Source: Bacterioplanoides sp. SCSIO 12839 (GTDB lineage: Bacteria; Pseudomonadota; Gammaproteobacteria; Pseudomonadales; Oceanobacteraceae). From it: DNA of 64,000 nucleotides. Location: positions 1,638,501-1,702,500 of the forward strand of contig NZ_CP073745.1 of assembly GCF_024397975.1 (NCBI RefSeq), written 5' to 3'. Position numbers and translations under genes: made by a program. Shown piece after piece: positions 15,781-22,502 of this stretch. Positions within the stretch are counted from its first letter, which is position 1. Every line of letters begins with the position of its first letter. Below the pieces are notes generated by a model. It was not told the origin of the DNA and made no database searches. It worked only from the letters and a program-made list of their open reading frames with translations.

Positions 15781-16623
15781 ATGAAGTTTCAGGGAACTGA
15801 AGAATACGTAGCAACGCCCGAACTGCGCATGGCAGTCAATGCGGCCATCACGCTACAACGTCCACTGTTACTGAAAGGTGAGCCGGGTACCGGTAAAACC
15901 ATGCTGGCGGAACAGCTGGCCAAATCTCTGGACACTGAATTGATTCAGTGGCACATCAAAAGTACCACCAAAGCGCATCAGGGCCTGTATGAGTACGACG
16001 CCGTTTCTCGTCTGCGCGATTCCCAGCTGGGCAATGATAAAGTCCACGACATCAAAAACTACATCGTTAAAGGTAAGTTGTGGGAAGCGTTCACCGCTGA
16101 CAAACCGGTGGTTTTGCTGATTGATGAAATCGACAAGGCGGATATTGAATTCCCGAACGATCTGCTGTTGGAACTCGATAAAATGGAGTTCTACTGCTAC
16201 GAAACTCAGGAACGAATTGTTGCTAAACACCGCCCGATTATCCTGATTACCAGTAACAACGAAAAAGAATTGCCGGATGCTTTCCTGCGCCGTTGTTTCT
16301 TCCACTACATCGATTTCCCGGATGCCAGCACCATGAAAGACATCGTGGAGGTGCATTACCCAGGTATCCAGAACGAGCTGGTGGCTGAAGCCATGGATGT
16401 TTTCTTCGACGTGCGTAAAGTGCCGGGTCTGAAGAAAAAACCATCCACCTCCGAACTGATTGACTGGCTGAAACTGTTGATGGCCGATGAGATTGGTGTC
16501 GAAGTGTTGCGTAATCGTGATACCACCAAAGCCATTCCGCCAATGTATGGTGCGCTGGTGAAAAACGAACAAGACGTTCAGCTGCTTGAACGACTGGCCT
16601 TTATGAGTCGTCGCAAAGGCTAA
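15781..16623 (+). CDS. MoxR family AAA+ ATPase
   Basis: A 280-residue MoxR ATPase: P-loop GEPGTGKT at residues 33-40, Walker B VVLLIDEIDKAD near 108-119, an LITSNNEKELPDAFLRRC sensor/arginine-finger stretch, and a helical lid domain. MoxR proteins act as chaperone-like ATPases together with VWA-domain partners, and a CoxE-like VWA gene follows 36 bases downstream. I placed the start at ATG 15781 with AGAGG in front; the frame also extends to a TTG at 15748. It is close to the Pseudomonas 280-residue homologue. Confidence 0.93.
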   Translation: MKFQGTEEYVATPELRMAVNAAITLQRPLLLKGEPGTGKTMLAEQLAKSLDTELIQWHIKSTTKAHQGLYEYDAVSRLRDSQLGNDKVHDIKNYIVKGKLWEAFTADKPVVLLIDEIDKADIEFPNDLLLELDKMEFYCYETQERIVAKHRPIILITSNNEKELPDAFLRRCFFHYIDFPDASTMKDIVEVHYPGIQNELVAEAMDVFFDVRKVPGLKKKPSTSELIDWLKLLMADEIGVEVLRNRDTTKAIPPMYGALVKNEQDVQLLERLAFMSRRKG

Positions 16624-16659
16624 TTCTGGTGGTGCAACACGAACAGCAGGGGTCGGCTT

Positions 16660-17841
16660 ATGCTGATTGATTTTTTTCAGACCGTACGCAAAGCCAAGGT
16701 GCCATGCTCTATTCGTGAGTATCTGGATCTGGTGGCGGCGGTTCAGGCGCATGTTGCGTTTGCCAATCTCGATGACTTTTATGCACTGGCTAAGCTGGTG
16801 CTGGTCAAAGATGAAAAGCATTACGATAAATTCGACAAAGCCTTTGGTCATTATTTTGAAGGGCTGGACATCGTTGAGTTGTTCAGTGATGAAGCCAGCA
16901 TTCCGAAAGACTGGATGCGCAAAGAATTCGAACGCATGCTCAGTGAAGAGCAAATGGCTCAAATCGAAGCCATGGGTGGTATCGACAAACTGATGGACGA
17001 ATTTCAGAAGCGTCTGGAAGAGCAGGAAAAGCGTCATCAGGGTGGCAATAAAATGATTGGTACCGGTGGCACGTCGCCGTTTGGTTCCAACGGTTATAAC
17101 CCGGAAGGCATTCGCATCGAACAAGGTCGTTCGCGCCACAAAAAAGCCGTTAAGGTTTGGGAACAGCGCAACTACAAAGACCTGGATGACAGCATTGATC
17201 TGGGTATTCGTAATGTCAAAGTAGCGCTGCGTCGTTTGCGTAAATTTGCCCGTCAGGGTGCCGCTGAAGAGTTGGATATGGGCGATACCATCGCTTCAAC
17301 GGCTCGCAATGCAGGCTTTCTCGATATCAAAATGGTGCCGGAGCGGCACAATGCGGTAAAAGTGCTGCTGTTTTTTGATATTGGCGGCACCATGGACCCG
17401 TATGTACGGGTGTGTGAAGAGTTATTCTCGGCCGCTCGTACCGAGTTTAAACATATGGAAACCTTTTATTTCCATAACTGTTTGTACGAGTCTGTCTGGA
17501 AAAACAATATCCGCCGTCTGAATGAGCGCACTGAAACCTGGGATGTATTGCGTAAATACGGCCCGGATTACAAGGTGATTTTTGTTGGTGATGCCATGAT
17601 GGCACCGTACGAAGTGACCCATGTGGGTGGCAGCGTTGAACACTGGAACGAAGAGCCGGGGGCGGTTTGGTTGCAGCGTATGGCGGATCAGTACGACAAG
17701 ATGGTGTGGTTAAATCCGGCACCAGAAGCGCATTGGGGGCAGGGTGGATCGCTGGGGGCGATCAAGCAGATTGTTAAGGATAAAATGTATCCATTAACCT
17801 TATCTGGCCTTGAAGATGCCATGCGTTTCTTAAGCAAATAA
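16660..17841 (+). CDS. CoxE-like VWA-domain protein, partner of MoxR
   Basis: A 393-residue cytosolic protein. The N-terminal half is helical and charged; the C-terminal part (about 225-390) is a CoxE-type VWA domain. Its metal site reads D240-I-G-G-T-M in place of DxSxS, a variant I recall as common in this family. It ends FLSK, family-like. MoxR plus CoxE-like VWA pairs remodel protein or metal complexes, for example CO dehydrogenase; the client here is unknown. The start is ATG 16660, with GGGG/GTCGG upstream a weak site. Confidence 0.88.
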   Translation: MLIDFFQTVRKAKVPCSIREYLDLVAAVQAHVAFANLDDFYALAKLVLVKDEKHYDKFDKAFGHYFEGLDIVELFSDEASIPKDWMRKEFERMLSEEQMAQIEAMGGIDKLMDEFQKRLEEQEKRHQGGNKMIGTGGTSPFGSNGYNPEGIRIEQGRSRHKKAVKVWEQRNYKDLDDSIDLGIRNVKVALRRLRKFARQGAAEELDMGDTIASTARNAGFLDIKMVPERHNAVKVLLFFDIGGTMDPYVRVCEELFSAARTEFKHMETFYFHNCLYESVWKNNIRRLNERTETWDVLRKYGPDYKVIFVGDAMMAPYEVTHVGGSVEHWNEEPGAVWLQRMADQYDKMVWLNPAPEAHWGQGGSLGAIKQIVKDKMYPLTLSGLEDAMRFLSK

Positions 17842-17977
17842 AAGCAGGTAAGTAAAAAGTACGGTTGTTCTAATTGTGGAATGACCGGCTTTATAGGACA
17901 ATGCGCCTTAGCACGGAAGCTCGATACCGGCACTGAAAAGTGCCCCTATAACTAGAAAAACAAGGGCTATCCGACCT

Positions 17978-18694
17978 ATGACGGTCCCGGGGAAATTGTA
18001 CCAGCCTTGGCACCAGCGAGTGCTGTGGGTTCTCATCATCATGTTTGCCACTGCATCCGCGCTGGCTCAAAACTCTGCCATTTTGTTACGCAAAGGTCCG
18101 GGCAGTGCGTTTCCTGTTGTTTCTGAGTTATCTCCTGATCATTCTCTTAAAGCCGTTTTGCGCCAGGGGGAGTGGATCCAACTGTCTGATGGACAACGCC
18201 AGGGTTGGGTGCATCAGGCTGATCTGAATCCAGCCCCAGAGATTGACGATGCGCAGCTGTGGCTGATCCGTGAATCGACTCCGTTATCACAATGGCAGCT
18301 GCAATTAGGTGCAAATACTGAAAAAGCCTATCAGCTGGGTTTTCTCTATCCCTTACACAGCTATGATGTCGCGTTTCGTGCAGAGCGGGGCTTTGATCAC
18401 AGTGAAAACTGGTATTCGTTGCAATTGGCACTGGAAAAAGATCTCTGGCGCGTAGGTCGTTCCTGGTTAGCGGCTGGTTTTGCCTTCGGTAGTGGTTCTT
18501 CAGAGGCCGGTGCGGAACGTTGGAATGACGATGGTGAAACGCAAACAACCGCGCTTGCGGCACTGAATTTCGACTGGAAAATGCCATTCAGCCGCCCATT
18601 AACTCTGCTGTTTCGTATTAAAAATGAACAGGCGCTAGCGGGTAATCGTGCTAATGACACCAGCCTGGCCCTGATTTGGAATCTGAAGTTATGA
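17978..18694 (+). CDS. Exported SH3b-domain protein with barrel-like C-terminus
   Basis: A 238-residue protein, first of a 12-gene envelope cluster. A signal peptide (to about ALAQ, residue 31) leads to a bacterial SH3 domain (about 33-76: ILLRKGPGSAFPVVSEL, GEWIQLSDGQRQGWVH). The rest alternates short amphipathic beta strands ending LALIWNLKL, with a near-terminal aromatic as in small outer-membrane barrels. I infer a periplasmic or outer-membrane protein that may touch peptidoglycan through the SH3b part. Overlaps the next gene by 4 bases (ATGA). No named family recognised. Confidence 0.6.
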   Translation: MTVPGKLYQPWHQRVLWVLIIMFATASALAQNSAILLRKGPGSAFPVVSELSPDHSLKAVLRQGEWIQLSDGQRQGWVHQADLNPAPEIDDAQLWLIRESTPLSQWQLQLGANTEKAYQLGFLYPLHSYDVAFRAERGFDHSENWYSLQLALEKDLWRVGRSWLAAGFAFGSGSSEAGAERWNDDGETQTTALAALNFDWKMPFSRPLTLLFRIKNEQALAGNRANDTSLALIWNLKL

Positions 18695-19389
18695 AGCCTG
18701 GACGATTGTTGTTATTAAAATCACTGTTTTTACTAAAGCTGTTTTTATCAAGGCTGTCGTTACCTGGGCTGTTGTCACGAACTTTGCTGTTAATAGTCGC
18801 GAGTTCGTTTGCGGGTGGGTTGGTCAATGCAGAGCAGTTGACCGATATATACCAGCCCAGAGTTCTGGAAGCGGGTGTTGCGTCAGATGCCGATATCGAG
18901 CAGCGTCATGGCAGCTGGGGTGTGGGAATTGCCCAAATTGCACAGGAAAATTTACCGTCCACTCTGGGGTTAAATGCTTCGGCCCGCTATTTTGCCGGAG
19001 AGCGCTGGTATGTTTTGGCAAATATTCAGCTGGCCAACCTCAGCGATCGGGTTATTCGTGATGATCAGGGTGAAACACTGGTCAAGAAAGATGTGACCTC
19101 TGTGTTGGTTAATACAGGGCTGGGTTATCAGTTAATGCAGGGCAATGCGAGCTTCAGTGGCAACCGGAGTTATCCATGGCAATTTGCTCTGGAAGGTTAT
19201 CTGGGGGAACAATTTAACGGTGAAAGCAGCGGCTTATATTATGGTGTGGGATCTTCCTGGCAGCTGCAAATCAATGACTTCTGGGTTTCGCTGGACCTGA
19301 AAAATTTCACGATTGCTGATGACAACCTGAAACAAGCCGAAATCGATAATGGAATTCAGTGGGGGATAACCTTTGGTTCCTATTATTAA
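18691..19389 (+). CDS. Small outer-membrane beta-barrel-like protein
   Basis: A 232-residue protein with a long Leu-rich signal sequence (cut near VNA-EQL) and then alternating strands (SWGVGIAQIAQ, LNASARYFAG, RWYVLANIQLAN, FALEGYLGEQF) ending in GITFGSYY, an aromatic C-terminus typical of outer-membrane barrels. Two barrel-like genes in a row recall GltA/GltB or NfsA/NfsB of the Myxococcus Glt/Nfs systems, by context rather than by sequence. ATG 18691 overlaps the previous stop. The end overlaps the frame of the next gene, whose likely start is 19406. Confidence 0.6.
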   Translation: MKPGRLLLLKSLFLLKLFLSRLSLPGLLSRTLLLIVASSFAGGLVNAEQLTDIYQPRVLEAGVASDADIEQRHGSWGVGIAQIAQENLPSTLGLNASARYFAGERWYVLANIQLANLSDRVIRDDQGETLVKKDVTSVLVNTGLGYQLMQGNASFSGNRSYPWQFALEGYLGEQFNGESSGLYYGVGSSWQLQINDFWVSLDLKNFTIADDNLKQAEIDNGIQWGITFGSYY

Positions 19390-19405
19390 TCAGCCGTTAT
19401 CCTCG

Positions 19406-19909
19406 ATGATGTTGCCACTGTTGTATGTGTTGATGCTGCTGTATCCACTTGCTGTTCAGGCGGCTCCAGAAAAAATGACCGCAGACACGTTAGCACCGGG
19501 TATGTCAGTGCCTGACTTTTCGTTACCGGCCAGTAACGGCTGGGGGCAACGCCTGGCGGAAAGAAAAGGCGAAGCAGTGATGCTGATTTGGCTGGATGAC
19601 TGCGATCGCTGTGAAGAATTATTAGCACCTTACCAATTGTTGGCCGAGGGTTTGTTGCAAGATGGTTTGCACACCTGGTTTATATGGACGCCCGATGGCG
19701 ATGATCAGCCGCCACAGATGCGCTTGCCTGTATTGGTTGCTGACCAGAAATGGCGCAGCGGCTGGCAGTTTGCTACACGCCCGGCAATTATGCTGATTGA
19801 TGCCGATGGTGTGTTGGATCAATTGATATTGGGCGATCTGGAGGATAATTTCTCCAGGCTGGAAAAACAGTTGCCACAATGGTTAAAAACAACAAAACGG
19901 CTGCGTTAA
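19406..19909 (+). CDS. Exported thioredoxin-fold (redoxin) protein
   Basis: About 167 residues: a signal peptide (MMLPLLYVLMLLYPLAVQAA), then a thioredoxin-like domain starting LAPGMSVPDFSLPASNG, as in AhpC/TSA-ResA proteins, with the active-site pair C-D-R-C in WLDDCDRCEELL and a cis-Pro-like TRPAIMLID. It should act on disulfides or as a thiol oxidoreductase in the periplasm. A redoxin inside a TPR/ExbBD operon may mature disulfide-bearing partners. The start is ATG 19406 or 19409; the frame extends to a TTG at 19373 overlapping the previous gene. Confidence 0.7.
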   Translation: MMLPLLYVLMLLYPLAVQAAPEKMTADTLAPGMSVPDFSLPASNGWGQRLAERKGEAVMLIWLDDCDRCEELLAPYQLLAEGLLQDGLHTWFIWTPDGDDQPPQMRLPVLVADQKWRSGWQFATRPAIMLIDADGVLDQLILGDLEDNFSRLEKQLPQWLKTTKRLR

Positions 19910-19979
19910 ACAAAGTCTTTAAGAAAGCCTTTAATAATGACAAAAAGTGGGCGGTTTTTTGTGTTGCCCCGGAGAAAAA

Positions 19980-20516
19980 ATGAACTTCATCACCCGCGTT
20001 TCAGTTTGTATTGTTTCCGTTTTCTGTCTGCTTCTTACCAGTGTTAGTGGACACGCTGCAGAAAATGATAACCAGCCTGTGTTACAGCAGGATATTCAGT
20101 CGGTTAAAAAAGCGGTACTGGAATTAAATAAAGACCTGTATGAACTGGAACAAAACCTGTTAAGTCCGGCAACGACTCGGGCTGCGTTTTATGTGTCGCT
20201 GTCCTACGGGGAGTTTTTTGAACCCTTGTCGATTGAAATTAAGGCCCAGGATATTGACCCGATTCAGCATATTTATACTGAGCGTCAGGTAACTGCCTTA
20301 CGCCGCGGTGCAGTACAGCCACTGACTGAATTTAACCTTGGCCCGGGTAAACACGAATTTCATGTGTTGGTTCGTGGTGTTGATCAGTTAGGTCAGGCGC
20401 GTGAATTAATGATTCATCAGGAAGTTGAAAAAACCAGTCAGCCGTTATTGATGGAAATCCTGATCCGGGATCAGGAAGAAAAAAGTAATGCGACAGCTCA
20501 ACTTCGTCAGTGGTAA
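19980..20516 (+). CDS. Exported coiled-coil protein of the envelope cluster, unknown function
   Basis: About 178 residues: signal peptide (cut near GHA-AEN), a heptad-rich helix (DIQSVKKAVLELNKDLYELE), then a beta domain (AAFYVSLSYGEFFEPLSIEIK ... FNLGPGKHEFHVLVRGVD) that may be Ig-like. No named family recognised. GGAG seven bases ahead decides the ATG at 19980. It lies between the redoxin and the first TPR gene and is likely a periplasmic subunit of the same machine. Confidence 0.6.
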   Translation: MNFITRVSVCIVSVFCLLLTSVSGHAAENDNQPVLQQDIQSVKKAVLELNKDLYELEQNLLSPATTRAAFYVSLSYGEFFEPLSIEIKAQDIDPIQHIYTERQVTALRRGAVQPLTEFNLGPGKHEFHVLVRGVDQLGQARELMIHQEVEKTSQPLLMEILIRDQEEKSNATAQLRQW

Positions 20517-20534
20517 CGCAAGGGCAAATGGCCG

Positions 20535-22502
20535 GTGAATAATATGCGTTACCGTTTTATAAAAGCCTTTTTGATAACGCTGTCGCTGTTAGTGCTCAGC
20601 GGGCTATCGACTGCTTCCCCAACGCTTTATGATGATAACGACCCACAGCGTTTATTACGCGGCGCTTTTTATTTTCGTTATTTGGAGGGTGATTACAGCG
20701 GCGCGTTGCATCGCCTGAAAATCTGGCGCGAGTATCGTTCTGATGCTTCTGTTTCTGCGCCTCCGGATGCTGAAAGCCTGATTATGGAAGCCGCTATTTA
20801 TCTTGCACTCGGTATGGAAGGCGAGGCGCACGCTATTTATCAGCAGGTCGAACAATCTGGGCTGAGTGCCAGTGGTGATGCCTGGTTCCATTTAGCGCGG
20901 CGCTGGATGGAATTGTCGCGTTGGTCTGAGGCTGAAAAAAGTATTGGTCGTGCTCTGGAGCTGAGCCCAACATTAAATCCACAATATCAGCAGCAAGCGT
21001 TATTTATTCAAAGCAGCAGTCGCTCTCATCAGGATAAGGTTGCGCAGTCTGTGTTGTCTCCGCAGATGATTAACGAAAGCATTTGGGCGGGGCTGGCACG
21101 TTACAATCGTATTTTGGCGGCGATGCGATTAAACGCAAACAGCCGTGATCTGGAAAAGTGGGTTGAAGAAGCGGTTTTTTATTTACCGGAAGACGACTAC
21201 GAATCTCAGGCGTTGCGCGATCGTATTTTATTAATTGCAGGAATCTATGCGCTTGATTCGGGCAAACAACGTCGTGCCGAGGCGTATTTCCGGGAAGTCA
21301 GTCAGAATACTGTTTTTACGGCACCGGCCTTGTTGCATTATGGCTGGGCACTGGTAGAACAATGGAAATATCAGCAAGCCATGCAGCCATGGCGGGTTTT
21401 ACAGCAACAGTTTAATGACTTTCATCCGGCGGTAATCGAATCCGTTCTGGGGGTTCCTCATGCACTGGAATTATTAAATGCCACCACGCAATCGCTCAAA
21501 ACGTATGAAGTGGTTGAAGGGCGCTTGCAAAAAATGTTGGCACAGGTTCGTGCCGTCAATAATTCAGAAGTTATTAATGGCTGGATGGACAGCTGGCTTG
21601 AGCAACCAAGCTTTCACTCGGGTTCTGATGCTAATGCGGCCTGGGGATGGTTGAATAATTCGTTGGCTGATATGCCGGATCATGACCTTACCCGGACATT
21701 ACAGTCGGTATTGGATGATAATGAATTTAACCAGCTGGTCATTCAGTTACGTGATTTACAGCAATTGCAGCGCCAGTTGAAGCAACAGGAAACGGACTTA
21801 CTGCTATGGCAGGAAGTGGTTCGGGAGCGTCAGCAACGTTTGCAACAGTTGGGTGGTGCTCAGCGTTTAAACGCGTTAGAGCAGCGTCATCAGCAATTAT
21901 TGTCACAGGTGATGACAATGCAGCGGGCTGTTGATGAAGAAGATGCCAAAGTATTTGCCTATGCTTCCGCAGCGGACAAAAACAATATTAATAACCTGGC
22001 TGCGGTTGTTCCGGCGGTTGAATATCTGCAGGTTATTAATGACCCGACTCGTGACCTGAGTGCTTATAAAGAACGCTGGCGTCGTGTGCGTGGTGTGCAG
22101 TTATGGAATATTTATCAGGATAAACCCGAGCGTCGTTGGCAGGCACAACAGAGCTTCTGGCAATTGCGTAAAAACAGTGAACAGTTAGCCGAACAACTCA
22201 GTAACAGTCGTATTGCGTTATCCTGGGCGAACAGCAGCTGGCAGGGTTTCCCTCAGCGGGTCAGCCAAGCGTTGCAACGTGCTGCGGCTCAACAACAACG
22301 TGTGGACGTGATTTATTTGCAACAGCGTGAGCAATTGGTTGCGCGGGTACAACAACACTTAAATGATCTGGATATTCGTCTCAGTGACTATTTAGCGCAA
22401 AGTCGTTTATCCATCGCACGACTGTACGACGATGCATTACAAAACCATGTGATACACAGTTCCGAAGCGGGCAGTGCTAAGCAAGGGGGTTCAGATGAGT
22501 AA
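20535..22502 (+). CDS. Exported TPR/coiled-coil protein of the envelope cluster
   Basis: A 655-residue protein. A signal peptide (cut near STA-SPT) is followed by TPR-like helices (AIYLALGMEGEAHAIYQQV, AWFHLARRWMELSRWSEAEK, ALLHYGWALVEQWKYQQA) and, from about residue 395, Gln-rich coiled coils (QLRDLQQLQRQLKQQE). It is probably a periplasmic scaffold. The GTG at 20535 has AAGG about 11 bases upstream; an ATG at 20544 is the alternative. Its last 8 bases overlap the next gene. I recognise no ortholog by name; in the Glt/Nfs scheme it would count as a TPR subunit. Confidence 0.65.
   Translation: MNNMRYRFIKAFLITLSLLVLSGLSTASPTLYDDNDPQRLLRGAFYFRYLEGDYSGALHRLKIWREYRSDASVSAPPDAESLIMEAAIYLALGMEGEAHAIYQQVEQSGLSASGDAWFHLARRWMELSRWSEAEKSIGRALELSPTLNPQYQQQALFIQSSSRSHQDKVAQSVLSPQMINESIWAGLARYNRILAAMRLNANSRDLEKWVEEAVFYLPEDDYESQALRDRILLIAGIYALDSGKQRRAEAYFREVSQNTVFTAPALLHYGWALVEQWKYQQAMQPWRVLQQQFNDFHPAVIESVLGVPHALELLNATTQSLKTYEVVEGRLQKMLAQVRAVNNSEVINGWMDSWLEQPSFHSGSDANAAWGWLNNSLADMPDHDLTRTLQSVLDDNEFNQLVIQLRDLQQLQRQLKQQETDLLLWQEVVRERQQRLQQLGGAQRLNALEQRHQQLLSQVMTMQRAVDEEDAKVFAYASAADKNNINNLAAVVPAVEYLQVINDPTRDLSAYKERWRRVRGVQLWNIYQDKPERRWQAQQSFWQLRKNSEQLAEQLSNSRIALSWANSSWQGFPQRVSQALQRAAAQQQRVDVIYLQQREQLVARVQQHLNDLDIRLSDYLAQSRLSIARLYDDALQNHVIHSSEAGSAKQGGSDE

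Noticed and set aside
15868-17139. 423-residue open frame on the minus strand opposite the MoxR and CoxE-like genes
   Set aside because: It is fully antisense to two well-supported genes, and its His/Phe/Gln-rich composition is what the complement of their codon use would give.
17929-17944. GGCACT-GAAA-AGTGCC hairpin before the envelope cluster, considered as part of a c-di-GMP riboswitch
   Set aside because: The GNRA-looped hairpin is real, but the conserved riboswitch core and its second helix are not present within the 136-base gap.
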